DNA from: Heligmosomoides polygyrus polygyrus
Taxonomy: Eukaryota > Nematoda > Chromadorea > Rhabditida > Heligmosomidae
Assembly: GCA_947396885.1 (NCBI GenBank)
Contig: OX377201.1
Location: 62,026,623 to 62,090,622 of the forward strand
DNA: 64,000 nt
Direction: 5' to 3'
Of the stretch, positions 36,501 to 44,233 are shown one piece after another (position 1 is the first letter of the stretch; each line of letters starts with the position of its first letter). The translations under genes and the position numbers were made by a program. Under the pieces are notes generated by a model. It was not told the DNA's origin, made no database searches, and saw nothing but the letters and a program-made list of their open reading frames with translations.

Positions 36501-37899
36501 AACCCCTCTCCTTACGTCGATGATGACGTCGTTATAGAATGGAGAGATTTTGGTCGTGAATCCACTGTACAGCTTTCGAAGGACTCTGATGTACTGAGTA
36601 GGAACGCCCTAAGTGAGCAGGGCTTCGAGGACCGCTTCAGTCTCGACGGAGTCGAATGCCTTCTTCAGATCGATGAACGTAAGGCACAGCGGCAGCTTGT
36701 ACTCTCGCGACACTTCGATGAGCTTCGTAATGGTGTGTATGTGGTCGATCGTGCTGAATCCTCTCCGAAATCCTGCTTGTTCGCGTGGCTGCCCTTCGTC
36801 CAGCGTTCTGCTGATCCTATTCAGGATGACTCGAGTGAACAGCTTGTAGACTACGGACAGCAGGCAGATCGGGCGATAGTTGCTAATGTCGTGCACGTCT
36901 CCCTTCTTGTACAGCAAGACGGCCTTGCTGGTCTTTCATTGAGATGGAACCTTGCATTCCGACAGGTATCGTGTGAAGAGCCGCGCCAGGGTGTTGATGA
37001 GCGTTTTTCAGGTGTTCGGGTCTGATCCTGTCGGGACCGGGTGCTGTACGTTTCTTCAACGACGAGGTGGCGTGTCGGATTTCGGAAGGGAGAACAGAGG
37101 GAACGACGTATCCATCCTGCGGAAGATGGCATGGGGGCAGGTGGACGTGGCTATAGAAGAGATCGGAGTAGAAGTCGTGGATGACCTTCTCCACTGTCTT
37201 CTGGAAGAGGTGACGGTTCCGTCAGTACGTCAGAGAGCGGTTGTCTTGGTCTTGAAGTTGGTGAAGTCCCGGCGGGCATTGCGGATGCTCAACACTGCCT
37301 CTGCTGCTTCAGTCAACACTTACAACACTCACACTATAATACCCTTATGTGGATTATCTATATGATAAACATGGATTTTGCAAAAGTGCAGAACGAACGC
37401 AGCCTGCGGGATCCAAACCCTCGACCCATAGCTCACGAGCGCTTCCTTACTAGGCCACCTGTGCACTGCGCCGATCCGCAATACGAGCCCTCATCCCGCG
37501 CGCGCCCGTCGGCTGTGGAGCACGTGAATCAACAGAGCGCCAATAGGCGACTTCCGTCGCCCCTAACTCTGCGCAGAGTTGTATTGGGGTCGAGATACCT
37601 GCAGTTTGTTACTTCCCAGGGAGAGGCGGTTCTGCCTATATACAACACTTGCGCCGTTCCGACCTAGCGTTGAGCTAGTATCCTACTTAGTAGTGCTTCA
37701 TAAACGGCAACCGTTTTGCACCATCTTGTAGCGCTTATACTTCGGTTTCAGTTGTGTTCTGGAATTTAGCTGAACACTGCTGTTCCGTACAGTCATTGTT
37801 GTTCCGAGCTGGTAGCAGGAAGTGCTCCTTCATTTTACCGGGCTTTTTCAGTACCTGAAGATGCAGGGCCCGTATCGAGGCGTCGTGCTGACGCAATGA
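12359..37899 (+). CDS. soc-2: SOC-2/SUR-8 (SHOC2) leucine-rich-repeat Ras-pathway scaffold, 15 exons
   Basis: Cytoplasmic LRR scaffold. In animals it joins MRAS and PP1 catalytic subunit to dephosphorylate the inhibitory RAF site and so promotes RAS-RAF-ERK signalling. Exons: 12359-12520, 13839-13907, 22477-22578, 22643-22756, 22818-22915, 23042-23160, 26381-26489, 27037-27130, 27368-27472, 28244-28358, 32245-32327, 32391-32520, 32741-32878, 32936-33105, 37852-37899. All introns are GT-AG and all phases join, giving 1,656 nt or 551 residues, close to worm and human family lengths. Residues 1-54 are a Ser/Lys-rich tail; LRRs run from about 70 to 530. Diagnostic stretches are [59 protein letters not shown] and [15 protein letters not shown], and the C-terminus is [10 protein letters not shown]. 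The start codon has purine at -3 and G at +4. Exon 1 is assigned to this gene by phase, order and its lysine-rich character. Confidence 0.93.
12521..13838 (+). other. soc-2 intron 1
   Basis: 1.3 kb. Contains a diverged copy of the dispersed cgtttcgtgctcagcacc / tgaagtttc unit around 12830-12930. I looked for another exon between exons 1 and 2 and found none that is convincing. Confidence 0.6.
13839..13907 (+). CDS. soc-2: soc-2 exon 2 (residues 55-77), 69-bp micro-exon
   Basis: Acceptor ccttttag (ending 13838) and donor gtgagt (13908). Encodes [20 protein letters not shown] plus SNE, matching the family segment (Cys-Arg ... Arg-Leu-Asp-Leu-Ser) that leads into the first LRR. It is too short to appear as an ordinary ORF and was found by family alignment. 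Confidence 0.85.
14265..14355. repeat. TTAACG/GGTAAA-rich repeat with hAT-like end motif
   Basis: Starts with ccaggggtgcgcgtt followed by a run of ggtaaa and ttaacg motifs. Similar sequence occurs at 15872-15980 and 57556-57690. CAGGGGTG-type ends are common in hAT elements, but no 8-bp duplication was established. Confidence 0.4.
14500..15690 (-). mobile_element. RTE-type retrotransposon 3' fragment, interrupted
   Basis: On the minus strand, pieces of the RTE C-terminal region are readable: [16 protein letters not shown] and [14 protein letters not shown] (15.69-15.56 kb), then [12 protein letters not shown] and [14 protein letters not shown] (14.89-14.64 kb). About 560 bp of unrelated GC-rich sequence separates them. 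It lies antisense in soc-2 intron 2 and is inactive. Confidence 0.8.
16680..18100. mobile_element. GC-rich inverted-repeat element
   Basis: GGGGCCGTATGCTATTCTC at 16700-16718 is repeated in inverse near 18060-18080 (gagaatagcatacggcccc), followed in each arm by GGGGA/TCCCC-rich sequence and an inverted tgcacatctcc / gagatgtgca pair. This suggests a non-autonomous element of about 1.4 kb. No transposase is recognised inside and no target duplication was confirmed. Confidence 0.5.
16725..16770. repeat. Perfect 19-bp-stem hairpin
   Basis: 16725-16743 (ctcggggatggtacccggc) and 16752-16770 are exact reverse complements around the 8-nt loop gcgaaaaa. Confidence 0.9.
18546..18775. repeat. TTCGAA-rich tandem array A, 41-bp period
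   Basis: Units start at 18642, 18683 and 18724, each with cattcgaattcgaataca and ttcgaaaaacgcgattttt. The array is bordered on the left by actatacttatgctc (18537-18551). ORFs read through it are composition artefacts. Confidence 0.85.
20693..21012. repeat. TTCGAA-rich tandem array B, 41-bp period
   Basis: Units start at 20826, 20867 and 20908 and are nearly identical to array A, in the same orientation. The right border gagcataagtatactgcaga is the inverse of the array A left border. Several 110-residue minus-strand ORFs here are artefacts of the repeat. Confidence 0.85.
21590..21665 (-). repeat. tRNA-derived SINE/tRNA-like remnant
   Basis: On the minus strand, TGGTGTAGTGG (A box) and GGGAGTTCGGCTC (B-box-like) occur at tRNA spacing, within sequence shared by GC-rich repeat DNA. 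The altered B box argues against a functional tRNA. Confidence 0.4.
21838..22320. repeat. Inverted-repeat unit of the 'gattcgtgatcagcacc' family
   Basis: The left end tggtgatcacgagtctcgca is inverted at the right end (gccagattcgtgatcagcat, about 22245-22264), followed by a C16-type tract. The same unit occurs at 9.9-10.4, 35.2-35.5 and 63.5-64.0 kb. Confidence 0.55.
22477..22578 (+). CDS. soc-2: soc-2 exon 3 (residues 78-111)
   Basis: Encodes [20 protein letters not shown] through LPAELGNL, LRRs 1-2. Acceptor ggcattcag, donor gtgagc. An in-frame TGA at 22462 fixes the acceptor. Confidence 0.93.
22643..22756 (+). CDS. soc-2: soc-2 exon 4 (residues 112-149)
   Basis: Encodes [20 protein letters not shown] through [10 protein letters not shown], LRRs 2-4. 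The preceding intron is only 64 bp. Confidence 0.93.
22818..22915 (+). CDS. soc-2: soc-2 exon 5 (residues 150-182)
   Basis: Encodes [20 protein letters not shown] through EDIGNLS, then phase-2 donor aa|gtgagt. The preceding intron is 61 bp. Confidence 0.93.
23042..23160 (+). CDS. soc-2: soc-2 exon 6 (residues 182-222)
   Basis: Encodes [20 protein letters not shown] through LSKVPD, with donor gtaagc at 23161, phase 1. Confidence 0.93.
23161..26380 (+). other. soc-2 intron 6
   Basis: 3.2 kb with one long imperfect inverted repeat (see next entry). The first 1.7 kb is AT-rich with nothing recognised. Confidence 0.7.
24950..25925. repeat. Long imperfect inverted repeat in soc-2 intron 6
   Basis: Left arm about 24950-25340 and right arm about 25595-25925 are inverted copies. 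For example, tgcagggcatcctaaaaat at about 25141 pairs with atttttaggataccctgca at about 25778, and ggttctaacattgctgct pairs with agcagcaatgttagaacc. Probably a non-autonomous foldback transposon. A transcript would fold into a long hairpin. Confidence 0.7.
26381..26489 (+). CDS. soc-2: soc-2 exon 7 (residues 222-258)
   Basis: Acceptor gtttcag ending 26380. Encodes [20 protein letters not shown] through NLVRLGI, phase-2 donor cg|gtgggt. Confidence 0.93.
27037..27130 (+). CDS. soc-2: soc-2 exon 8 (residues 258-289)
   Basis: Acceptor gtttcag ending 27036. Encodes [20 protein letters not shown] through HLQQLP, phase-0 donor gtgcgt. Confidence 0.93.
27368..27472 (+). CDS. soc-2: soc-2 exon 9 (residues 290-324)
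   Basis: Acceptor tgatgcag. Encodes [20 protein letters not shown] through [10 protein letters not shown]; the GGPxQF motif is typical of SHOC2. Donor gtgagt. Confidence 0.9.
28244..28358 (+). CDS. soc-2: soc-2 exon 10 (residues 325-363)
   Basis: Acceptor ctttttag. Encodes [20 protein letters not shown] through ENELLSLPL, the best conserved block of the protein. Donor gtgcgt, phase 1. Confidence 0.95.
28359..32244 (+). other. soc-2 intron 10
   Basis: 3.9 kb containing the antisense LTR-retroelement gag-pro remnant. 30.75-32.24 kb holds nothing recognised. Confidence 0.7.
28790..30725 (-). pseudogene. LTR-retrotransposon gag-protease remnant
   Basis: Gag would package element RNA and the protease would mature it. 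On the minus strand an N-terminal coiled-coil-like segment (30.72-30.31 kb, [18 protein letters not shown]) leads to a Gag core ([62 protein letters not shown]). After a frame change a CCHC zinc knuckle [14 protein letters not shown] lies at about 29.29-29.25 kb. Further on, in a third frame, [10 protein letters not shown] at about 29.0 kb resembles a retropepsin D-T-G site. Several stops and shifts inactivate it. No reverse transcriptase, integrase or LTRs were found. It could be Gypsy or Bel/Pao. Confidence 0.65.
32245..32327 (+). CDS. soc-2: soc-2 exon 11 (residues 363-390)
   Basis: Acceptor cattgcag. Encodes [20 protein letters not shown] through EDIEKL, donor gtgagt, phase 0. Confidence 0.95.
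32391..32520 (+). CDS. soc-2: soc-2 exon 12 (residues 391-434)
   Basis: Encodes [20 protein letters not shown] through LETVPSEI, donor gtaggc, phase 1. The preceding intron is 63 bp. Confidence 0.95.
32741..32878 (+). CDS. soc-2: soc-2 exon 13 (residues 434-480)
   Basis: Acceptor atatcacag. Encodes [20 protein letters not shown] through LSSIPEEI, donor gtgagt, phase 1. Confidence 0.95.
32936..33105 (+). CDS. soc-2: soc-2 exon 14 (residues 480-536)
   Basis: Acceptor aattgcag. Encodes [20 protein letters not shown] through GGPSLVIQ, donor gtgagc, phase 0. The preceding intron is 57 bp and lacks stops in frame. Confidence 0.95.
33530..34205 (-). mobile_element. RTE-type retrotransposon 3' fragment
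   Basis: A minus-strand 5'-truncated copy. It begins near [20 protein letters not shown] and runs through the RTE C-terminal domain to a 3' end resembling the copy at 35.55 kb. Frameshifted and inactive. Confidence 0.85.
35545..37316 (-). mobile_element. RTE-type retrotransposon, 5'-truncated, nested in foldback copy 3
   Basis: The minus-strand RT core and C-terminal domain survive; the endonuclease is absent (5' truncation near 37316), typical of incomplete target-primed reverse transcription. The RT fingers ([40 protein letters not shown]) are separated by frame changes near 36.6 and 36.9 kb from a 287-codon segment. Confidence 0.88.
35559..36422 (-). pseudogene. RTE reverse transcriptase, C-terminal half
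   Basis: An open stretch of 287 codons encodes the RT palm box [10 protein letters not shown] (catalytic FADD near residues 15-18), the thumb, and the conserved RTE tail ([46 protein letters not shown]). It ends at a TGA near the element 3' end. The N-terminal RT motifs lie upstream in other frames, so no complete protein can be made. Confidence 0.85.
37852..37899 (+). CDS. soc-2: soc-2 exon 15 (residues 537-551 and stop)
   Basis: Acceptor gctttttcag ending 37851. Encodes [15 protein letters not shown] then TGA. It matches the SHOC2 C-terminus (LKMQGPYR) and lies 4.7 kb beyond exon 14 across nested transposons. Confidence 0.92.
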   Translation, partial: YLKMQGPYRGVVLTQ

Positions 37900-38264
37900 C
37901 GGCGCCGGCAAGGGCTGAGAAGGCGTCTGCCGAGCGGATTTCCGTCGAAATGTGATATTGGTATACAGTCTGCTTGTCCGTACCGCAGTCTCCTGCTATT
38001 GGTGCTACTAGTCCTGTGTCCAACTACTCGTCAGCATTTCTAATCACTGTATATCGTCATGGTCGGCAGTGGTTGCTACACGTAATACGCAAAGATAACC
38101 TCTGGAATCACTTTATCTGCTCCCCGTAATGTTTGTTGTTCACTTCTGCGGGCGCTGTCCCATCTTCTGAGCAGTGCTACGTTTACAGACGCCATGTTAT
38201 GCCCCCGTCACGGGTGATACTATGTTTGGGTTTCCAGGTGTATACAGCTCCTGTTTTGCGTTTC

Positions 38265-38270
38265 AATAAA
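38265..38270 (+). terminator. soc-2: Candidate soc-2 polyadenylation signal (AATAAA)
   Basis: AATAAA lies 366 bp after the stop codon, a plausible 3' UTR length for a worm gene. No transcript evidence. Confidence 0.4.
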
Positions 38271-38478
38271 TGTTGCCAAATGCTACGTCGTGGAATCGCT
38301 GTATATTGAGAGAGCTGTGATGAGATATTGCAAGGCTGAACATAAAGATGCTGTTCCGTTTTCTGCTGTGCTTCACCGTCAAAATGTCTAGCCTTCAGGT
38401 CAGACATTTTAGCGGTGAGAACATCTTCCGTACGTTGGACCTCGACGAAGCGGGAAGCACTTCTATTCCACATGCTGC

Positions 38479-38883
38479 TCATCGCGTCGGCATCACGTTG
38501 GGGGCATCATGCGCAGAAAGGGTTGGCCACTTGTCATTAGTTGACTGCAGCTCATAGACCTGAACACGCGGCACGTAGGTTGCTGATTGAAACCACGCAA
38601 CCCTTGTATTTTCATTGCAAAGCCGAACAGTATTAGGTTTGTTATGGAACCTTTGCGTATCAAAGAGTTTTAGACTCTGAACCAGGAAGCTCGCTTTTGT
38701 ACTAGATTCTTTCGCTTTGGTCGCGAGAATATGCTTGGAGCTTCTTAGAGCTGTAACAAGAAAGCCAGATATAGTATATGACAGTTTTTGAAAGTCATCT
38801 GACAAGTTAAAAACAGGATTATAAAACGGAGACGGTATCCTACTGAGGGCAAAACGTACTCCATCTTCAGAAACATGCAGCAA
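38479..38883 (-). CDS. Unrecognised ORF, 134 codons
   Basis: Begins MLHVSEDGVRFALSRIPSPF and ends with TGA. No signal peptide, transmembrane segment or family motif is evident. A second minus-strand ORF (38482-38183, 99 codons) follows, overlapping by 4 bp. They could be two exons of one gene, a decayed repeat, or chance. No splice pattern supports a gene. Confidence 0.2.
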   Translation of the reverse strand: MLHVSEDGVRFALSRIPSPFYNPVFNLSDDFQKLSYTISGFLVTALRSSKHILATKAKESSTKASFLVQSLKLFDTQRFHNKPNTVRLCNENTRVAWFQSATYVPRVQVYELQSTNDKWPTLSAHDAPNVMPTR

Positions 38884-40239
38884 TCCGTAGATCCCTCAAC
38901 CCCTCACCTACAACCCGCTCGCTATCCGCTTGGCCCGCAGTTGCCGTGAATGGTTCGCCTAAATCTACGCTGCCGCTTCCTTTAGGAAACCTGATAACCT
39001 GTCATTGATAGGGTCGAGCTATATCTGAAGCTCCTAGCCTTTTGTATGTCAATTCCTGTACACGGCAATGCCATACCAGGAGTCGATTTTGCCTTATAAC
39101 AGACCGCCGTGAAGAGTTACGGCTTTTCGATTTTTGGTGCTCGCAGAAAACTTGGATCTACAGCGGTACTTTCCAGACAAGGCCCTACAACCCTCAATAG
39201 GTCGTTTTGGAAATCTCCACGGGAAGTTTCGGGGCAGTTCATCTTCAACATCTACGAGCTTCGCTCCGTTTTGACTTTAGGTCGCAAATGCCAGTGCGGG
39301 TGAAGCGTTGGTCGGGTGCATACGAATTAAAAACTTCGGTCCATCTTTAGGCCTCTGAAGACAACGAAACGGTAGAAACGTCAGGCCGGAAATACCCTCG
39401 TTCACCTACCGGCCTCTTTGGCACAAAAGCAAAAACGAAAAGATTCTCTTCGCTTCTGCTTTTATGCCAATCGCCTAGCTCCCGATTTAAGTTTGATTGA
39501 TAGTATATGTGCCACCAACTTGTGTAGAGACGTCATTAACAGATGGAAGGTGATTTCTTTAGAAAGTCAATATCCACGTTTTCACAAAGACCTGCCTATG
39601 CTCCGTGGTCAATAACAGCGACAGCTGTGCTCGGCAATGGTTATAAAAGAAGGATCAAGCTGAACCTAGGTGGCTAGTATCCATCTCCCGCCGAACCGCC
39701 TCGGGCGTTCAGCTCCCGTCTGAGTCTGGCTCCCTGGGTTCGCCTTAAGCGGTTCCTGCCACCCCTCCCCCAATCTACCTTATATTGCAGCCCATGTATT
39801 GTCTGATAAATGTGCTGATAAAAATATGATCATCAAGGTGTTTCTTGTAGTGTTCAAACGACCCAAAAATTCATGATGGAGAACTGTTTCTGTTGGGCGG
39901 GTACATCTTCTGTGGCAGTGTGAACGGACGTTAGTAACGGTCGCGTAAGTAGTAGATCGTCCGTTACACTTGAAAGAGCAAAAAGAATGTCTGTTTAAAT
40001 ACTTGTCTGTTCTACACTCATGGTTGATGTACCGTTGACAAGTGTGTAACCCCACGCAAATAGAATTTTCGCTATCAACCAAAGCAAAATTGCGATGAAC
40101 ACGGCGAGTGCGGATGCAATTTCTTCTCCTATAACTAAATATTGCTGCCTTCCTGCATTTTAAAATTAACATCAAATTAGTAATTTCCTTAACAATGAAG
40201 ACCACGGATCCCCCTCGATAAAGAGCCTTCGGACTCTCT

Positions 40240-43145
40240 TGTTAAGAGGGATCTCGGGCCGCTTGTGGCACGGCCACGTGGCGTGTCCCCGGGTGGTGGA
40301 TAGGGGAATGAAACGCGAACCAAATGCGACGTATCCTGCCCAGAGACGCAGGTGGGATGCAGAGACTGGACTCCTTGCTCCTGCTGTGTCGGGTCGACGC
40401 GTTCCTTGTGCGTGGGAGCGCATGCACAGTGTGCGCGGATGTGCCCGTGACTGTGCGGATTGTAACTGTGTCGGCCCGGCCAAAAGCTTGCACTCGGTAG
40501 ACTGGAGTACATGTAAGGCGATTCGAGGCCGCCTTAAGTCTCGTCCCTTCGGGCAGTCTGGCTGGCTGCCCGGAGTTCTTCGCCCGCATGACAGAGCCCG
40601 ACTAGCTACCCATGTATACTTCAGTCGAAAACAGCAGCACTAAAGGGCCTCATTCCCTGACCCTGAGAGAGCCCCATTTTTGCAGCGATGGGAAGGACGA
40701 GTTCATAGGGGCTGCTAAAACCTCAGGGCCTAACCAGGCTGCGCAAATTGAGAAGGACTAGGATGACGATCTATACTTACAACGCCCCCACGCTCGCATC
40801 GGAAGCATCCGTCGATTACTTACCTATGTAAGCCAGGATGATCAAGTGCGACGTCATCGAACTGTAGAGACGAGAAGGCGCCACCTCCTACACACCGCCT
40901 ACGACTCCGGAGAAGTACTGTTCACGGAACATGCGACAGCAAGGGAATAGGCGGCATTGGTGTCCTCGTCAACAAGCACTTGGCCATGAACATCGATTCG
41001 TACGAGTCTCTGACAACCCGAATCGGACGTCTGCGACTGAAGCGATGTGGCACCGTGCCAGCTTTGAAGGTGTTCGTCGCGTATGCCCCAACATCCGACT
41101 ACGATGACAAAGAAGTCGAAGCTTTCTACGTGGAGCTTCTAAGTTCTACAAGGAAGATCACATCTTCTAGAAGGTGATCGTCGGCGACTTCAACGCCAAG
41201 ATCGAGCTACGAAGGTCGCCGGAAGAACTTCACACCGGAACCCACGGTTTGGACTGGAACAAGCAAGGTGAAAGGCTGTCTGAGTTTATCATGTCGACCA
41301 ATACCATCCATGGAAACTCACAGTTCCAGAAGCATCCCTCTCTACGATGGACCTGGGAATCTCCGGTGGCCAGTTCCACAACGAGATCAACCACATCATC
41401 TTCAACCACAGGTATTACCTGACCGATGTTTCCGTTGTCCATAAGGTCTTCACGGGATTGAACCACCTCCTCCTTCGCGCGAGGTTCCGTCTTTCGTGTC
41501 AAGGAGAGAAGGCCGCGAAGTTCAAGAAGAGGAGTCTCAGAACAACCATCAGCTGGGACATGTACACCTCTCTTGCCGGCCTTTGGCAAGATACTGTCAT
41601 GGACAACACCGACGAAGGATACGACAGCTTCGTGCCCATCTCCGCGATAGTGCTAAGGGAGCCGAGAGCTTGAAGACCACCAAGACACGTCTGTCTCCGG
41701 AAACTCTCGAGCTGATACGCCAGCGTAGAGCAGCACAAGCGTCAGGCAACTACCAACTGACGTCCGAGCCTGCGAAGCTATGCAGAGCGGCGATAAAGAA
41801 AGATCTTACCGAGAGAAGGGCGGAAGTGTTGGCTGAAACTGCAGAGGCAGGGTTGAGCAACCGCAGTGCCCGCCGGAACTTCACCAACTTCAAGACCAAG
41901 ACAACCGCTCTCTGACGTACTGACGGAACCGTCACCTCTTCCAGAAGACAATGGAGAAGGTCATCCACAACTTCTACTCCGATCTCTTCTATAGCCACGT
42001 CCACCTGCCCCCATGCCATCTTCCGTAGGATGGACGCGTCTTCCCCTCTGTTCTTCCTTCCGAGATCCGACGCGCCATCCCGTCGGTGAAGAAACGTATA
42101 GCACCCGGTCCCGACAGGATCAGAGCTGAACACCTGAAAAACGCTCATCAACACCGTGACGCAGCTCTTCATACGCTATCGTCGGAGAGGTTCAATCTCA
42201 GTGGAATACCAGTAATACCGTCCTGCTGCGCGGCTGTCTACAAGCTGTTCACTCGAGTGATCCTGAATAGGATTAGCAGAACGATGGACGAAGGACAGCC
42301 ATGCGAACAAGCAGGATTTCGGAGAGGATTCAGCACGATCGACCACATACACATCATTACGAAGCTCATCGAAGTGTCGCGAGAGTACAAGCTGACGCTG
42401 CGCCTCACGTTCATCGATCTGAAGAAGGCATTTGACTCCGTCAAGACTGAAGCGGTTCTCGAAGCCCTGCTCAGGGCGTTCCCACTCAGTAGATCAGTCT
42501 TTCGTGACCTGTACAGTAGATTGACGACCAAGATCTCACCATTCTACAACGTCTTCATCAACGTGAAGAGAGGGGTTCGGGAAGGGGATAGCATATCCCC
42601 GAAGCTTCAGCGCCACCCTCGAAAACGTCATGCGCGAACTAGAATGGGAAGAAATGGGAGTGAAGGTCGACGGCCGGCAACTGCACCATCTTCGCTTCGC
42701 TGACGACATCACGCCGACAACACCGAGCATCAGCCAGGCGGAGTGATTGCTGTCCGACTTCGATGTTGTATGTGGGAACGTTGGACTGCATCTGAATCTT
42801 GCGTAGACGATGTTCATGAGGAACGGATGGGTTTCTGATGCCCCATTCTCGCTCTACGGAACGAACATCTCCGAATGCTCCAGCTATGTGTATCTGGGTC
42901 GCGAAGTCAATATGACCAACGATCCAGCGCCTGACGGAGCAGGAGGAAACGAGCGGCTTGGGGAGATTGCAAGAGCGTCGAGGAAGTCGCGAAGAAGTCG
43001 AAGAAAGTTCGACTCCGTGGCCATCTATTCGACTGCACTGTCCTCCCTGCCCTGACATGCACCTCGGTCCCCTACGAAAGCAGGATGAACACCCGATCAG
43101 CGTCGCGCAGCGTGGAATCGAAAGGACGATGCTGGAGTGACACGA
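40240..43145 (+). mobile_element. RTE-type retrotransposon, near full length, degenerate
   Basis: A GC-rich 5' UTR-like segment (40.24-40.74 kb) precedes an ORF opening MTIYTYNA at about 40.76 kb. Endonuclease motifs: KCDVIEL, FVAYAPTSDYDD, VGDFNAK, and NEINHIIFNHRYY. RT motifs: [31 protein letters not shown], and LRFADDI near 42.70 kb. The C-terminal domain extends to about 43.14 kb. Numerous stops and frameshifts break it into pieces. Same family as the copies at 14.5, 33.5 and 35.5 kb but opposite orientation. Confidence 0.88.
42086..42703 (+). pseudogene. RTE reverse transcriptase fragment
   Basis: A 205-codon open stretch of the element above: [22 protein letters not shown] fingers ([14 protein letters not shown]) and palm motif A ([11 protein letters not shown]). 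After about 42.6 kb the true frame shifts; FADD lies in the next frame. It starts inside the protein. Confidence 0.85.
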
Positions 43146-43185
43146 CTCACGCAACTGAGAGGAGGCCTCCGAAGTTCCAAGCTAA

Positions 43186-43253
43186 CGTCCAGCGGGAGTC
43201 TGCGAAGCGCATTACGTAGCCACGTAATGCGCTTCGCAGACACCCGCTGGACG
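43186..43253. repeat. 32-bp-arm hairpin made of RTE coding sequence
   Basis: 43186-43217 and 43222-43253 are reverse complements with one mismatch around loop agcc. Each arm is the RTE segment encoding the MRFADTRWT region, once per strand, so the RTE 3' end was duplicated in inverse. Confidence 0.9.
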
Positions 43254-44233
43254 AGGGCCGTCACCAGATGCAGTCGGTGACGTCGTAATACTTCTGCGGA
43301 ATCTTTTAGAGGGTAGAAAAATCTTTCATGAATTGATGCTCATACTCTACAGAACATAATATATTGAAGCATGCCTTAATAACACTAATATGTTATTCTA
43401 TAAGTTAAGGCTACCTAGCTAAGTCAGAAAAACACCTGGAAAACTCTTCCCCTCTATAACAGCGTACAAATTCTTCACATTTTCTTATTTACATAATAAT
43501 TCCGATCACAACTTTGCTGGTGATTTCTTATTGCAGCAGTTTTCTGAACAATAGTTATAGCCAAGTTGGAGATGTTACACTTTCATTTAGTTCTCATCGA
43601 GTGGATTACTAATTACCTATCTGGCAGAACATTCCAGGTGAAAATAGGGGAAACCTCTGATGTTAAGCTTTCTTAAGTGGAGTTCCACAAGGTGGTGTTC
43701 TTTCACCTATTCTTTTCAATATTTATTCAGTATCTATTCAAATGTTTGCTGATGATGTCAAAATTTATAGTGTAGTTATGAAACCAGATGACTCTAGCAG
43801 ACTCCAATCAGCTACTGATTCTTTGGTAAAGTGGGCAGAAGATAGGCCGTTTCCTTTACCTCCTGAGAAGACAAATTTTATGCAATTAAACGCCAATTCA
43901 CAGACTTGCACGCGTATATACAAAGTAGATGGTGTTGTGGTCTCACCCGTTGGTTCCGTTAGAGATCTAGGATTTCATTATAGTGGCAGCCTGGATTTTT
44001 CGGAGCATATTAGAAATCGATGTAGGCAAGTAATTATGCGAACGTACCATATTGTGGTTGGCTACGAGTACTTGTACTTATCTCGCTATCTTCGAACGCC
44101 TTCTCCAGTGTCTACAGTGTATTCAGTGGTCGAAGCGTCGCCTTGTGTGGCAAGGAGGCAAATATTTCTGTGAACTTTTCCCAATACTTGCCACATTAAG
44201 GGGTACTCTTTTTGAGCTGACACTGTCTTAGCG

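Larger units (their letters stand above)
34718..37686. mobile_element. Foldback element, copy 3, split by an RTE insertion
   Basis: The outer ends resemble copy 2 (GTACTATCTCGGTAGGTCGG, and inverse at 37660-37683) and are flanked by TTA (34715-34717, 37687-37689). The left part is 34718 to about 35545 and the right part about 37317-37686. Between them sits an RTE. The left arm retains a tRNA-like segment (ggcgtagtatgag ... tttggatcccgc, about 34945-35000). Confidence 0.8.
33106..37851 (+). other. soc-2 intron 14
   Basis: 4.7 kb with an RTE fragment (33.53-34.20 kb) and foldback copy 3 carrying a second RTE insertion. 33.1-33.5 and 34.2-34.7 kb are AT-rich with nothing recognised. Confidence 0.8.
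37900..40240. other. 3' flank of soc-2 and intergenic
   Basis: Contains the soc-2 3' UTR, then AT-mixed sequence with two adjacent minus-strand ORFs (38883-38183) that I do not recognise. 39.0-40.2 kb has nothing firm. Confidence 0.4.

Noticed and set aside
40189..40643. Overlapping ORFs of 103-134 codons on both strands
   Set aside because: The region matches the GC-rich 5' untranslated part of the RTE that follows; no protein motif.
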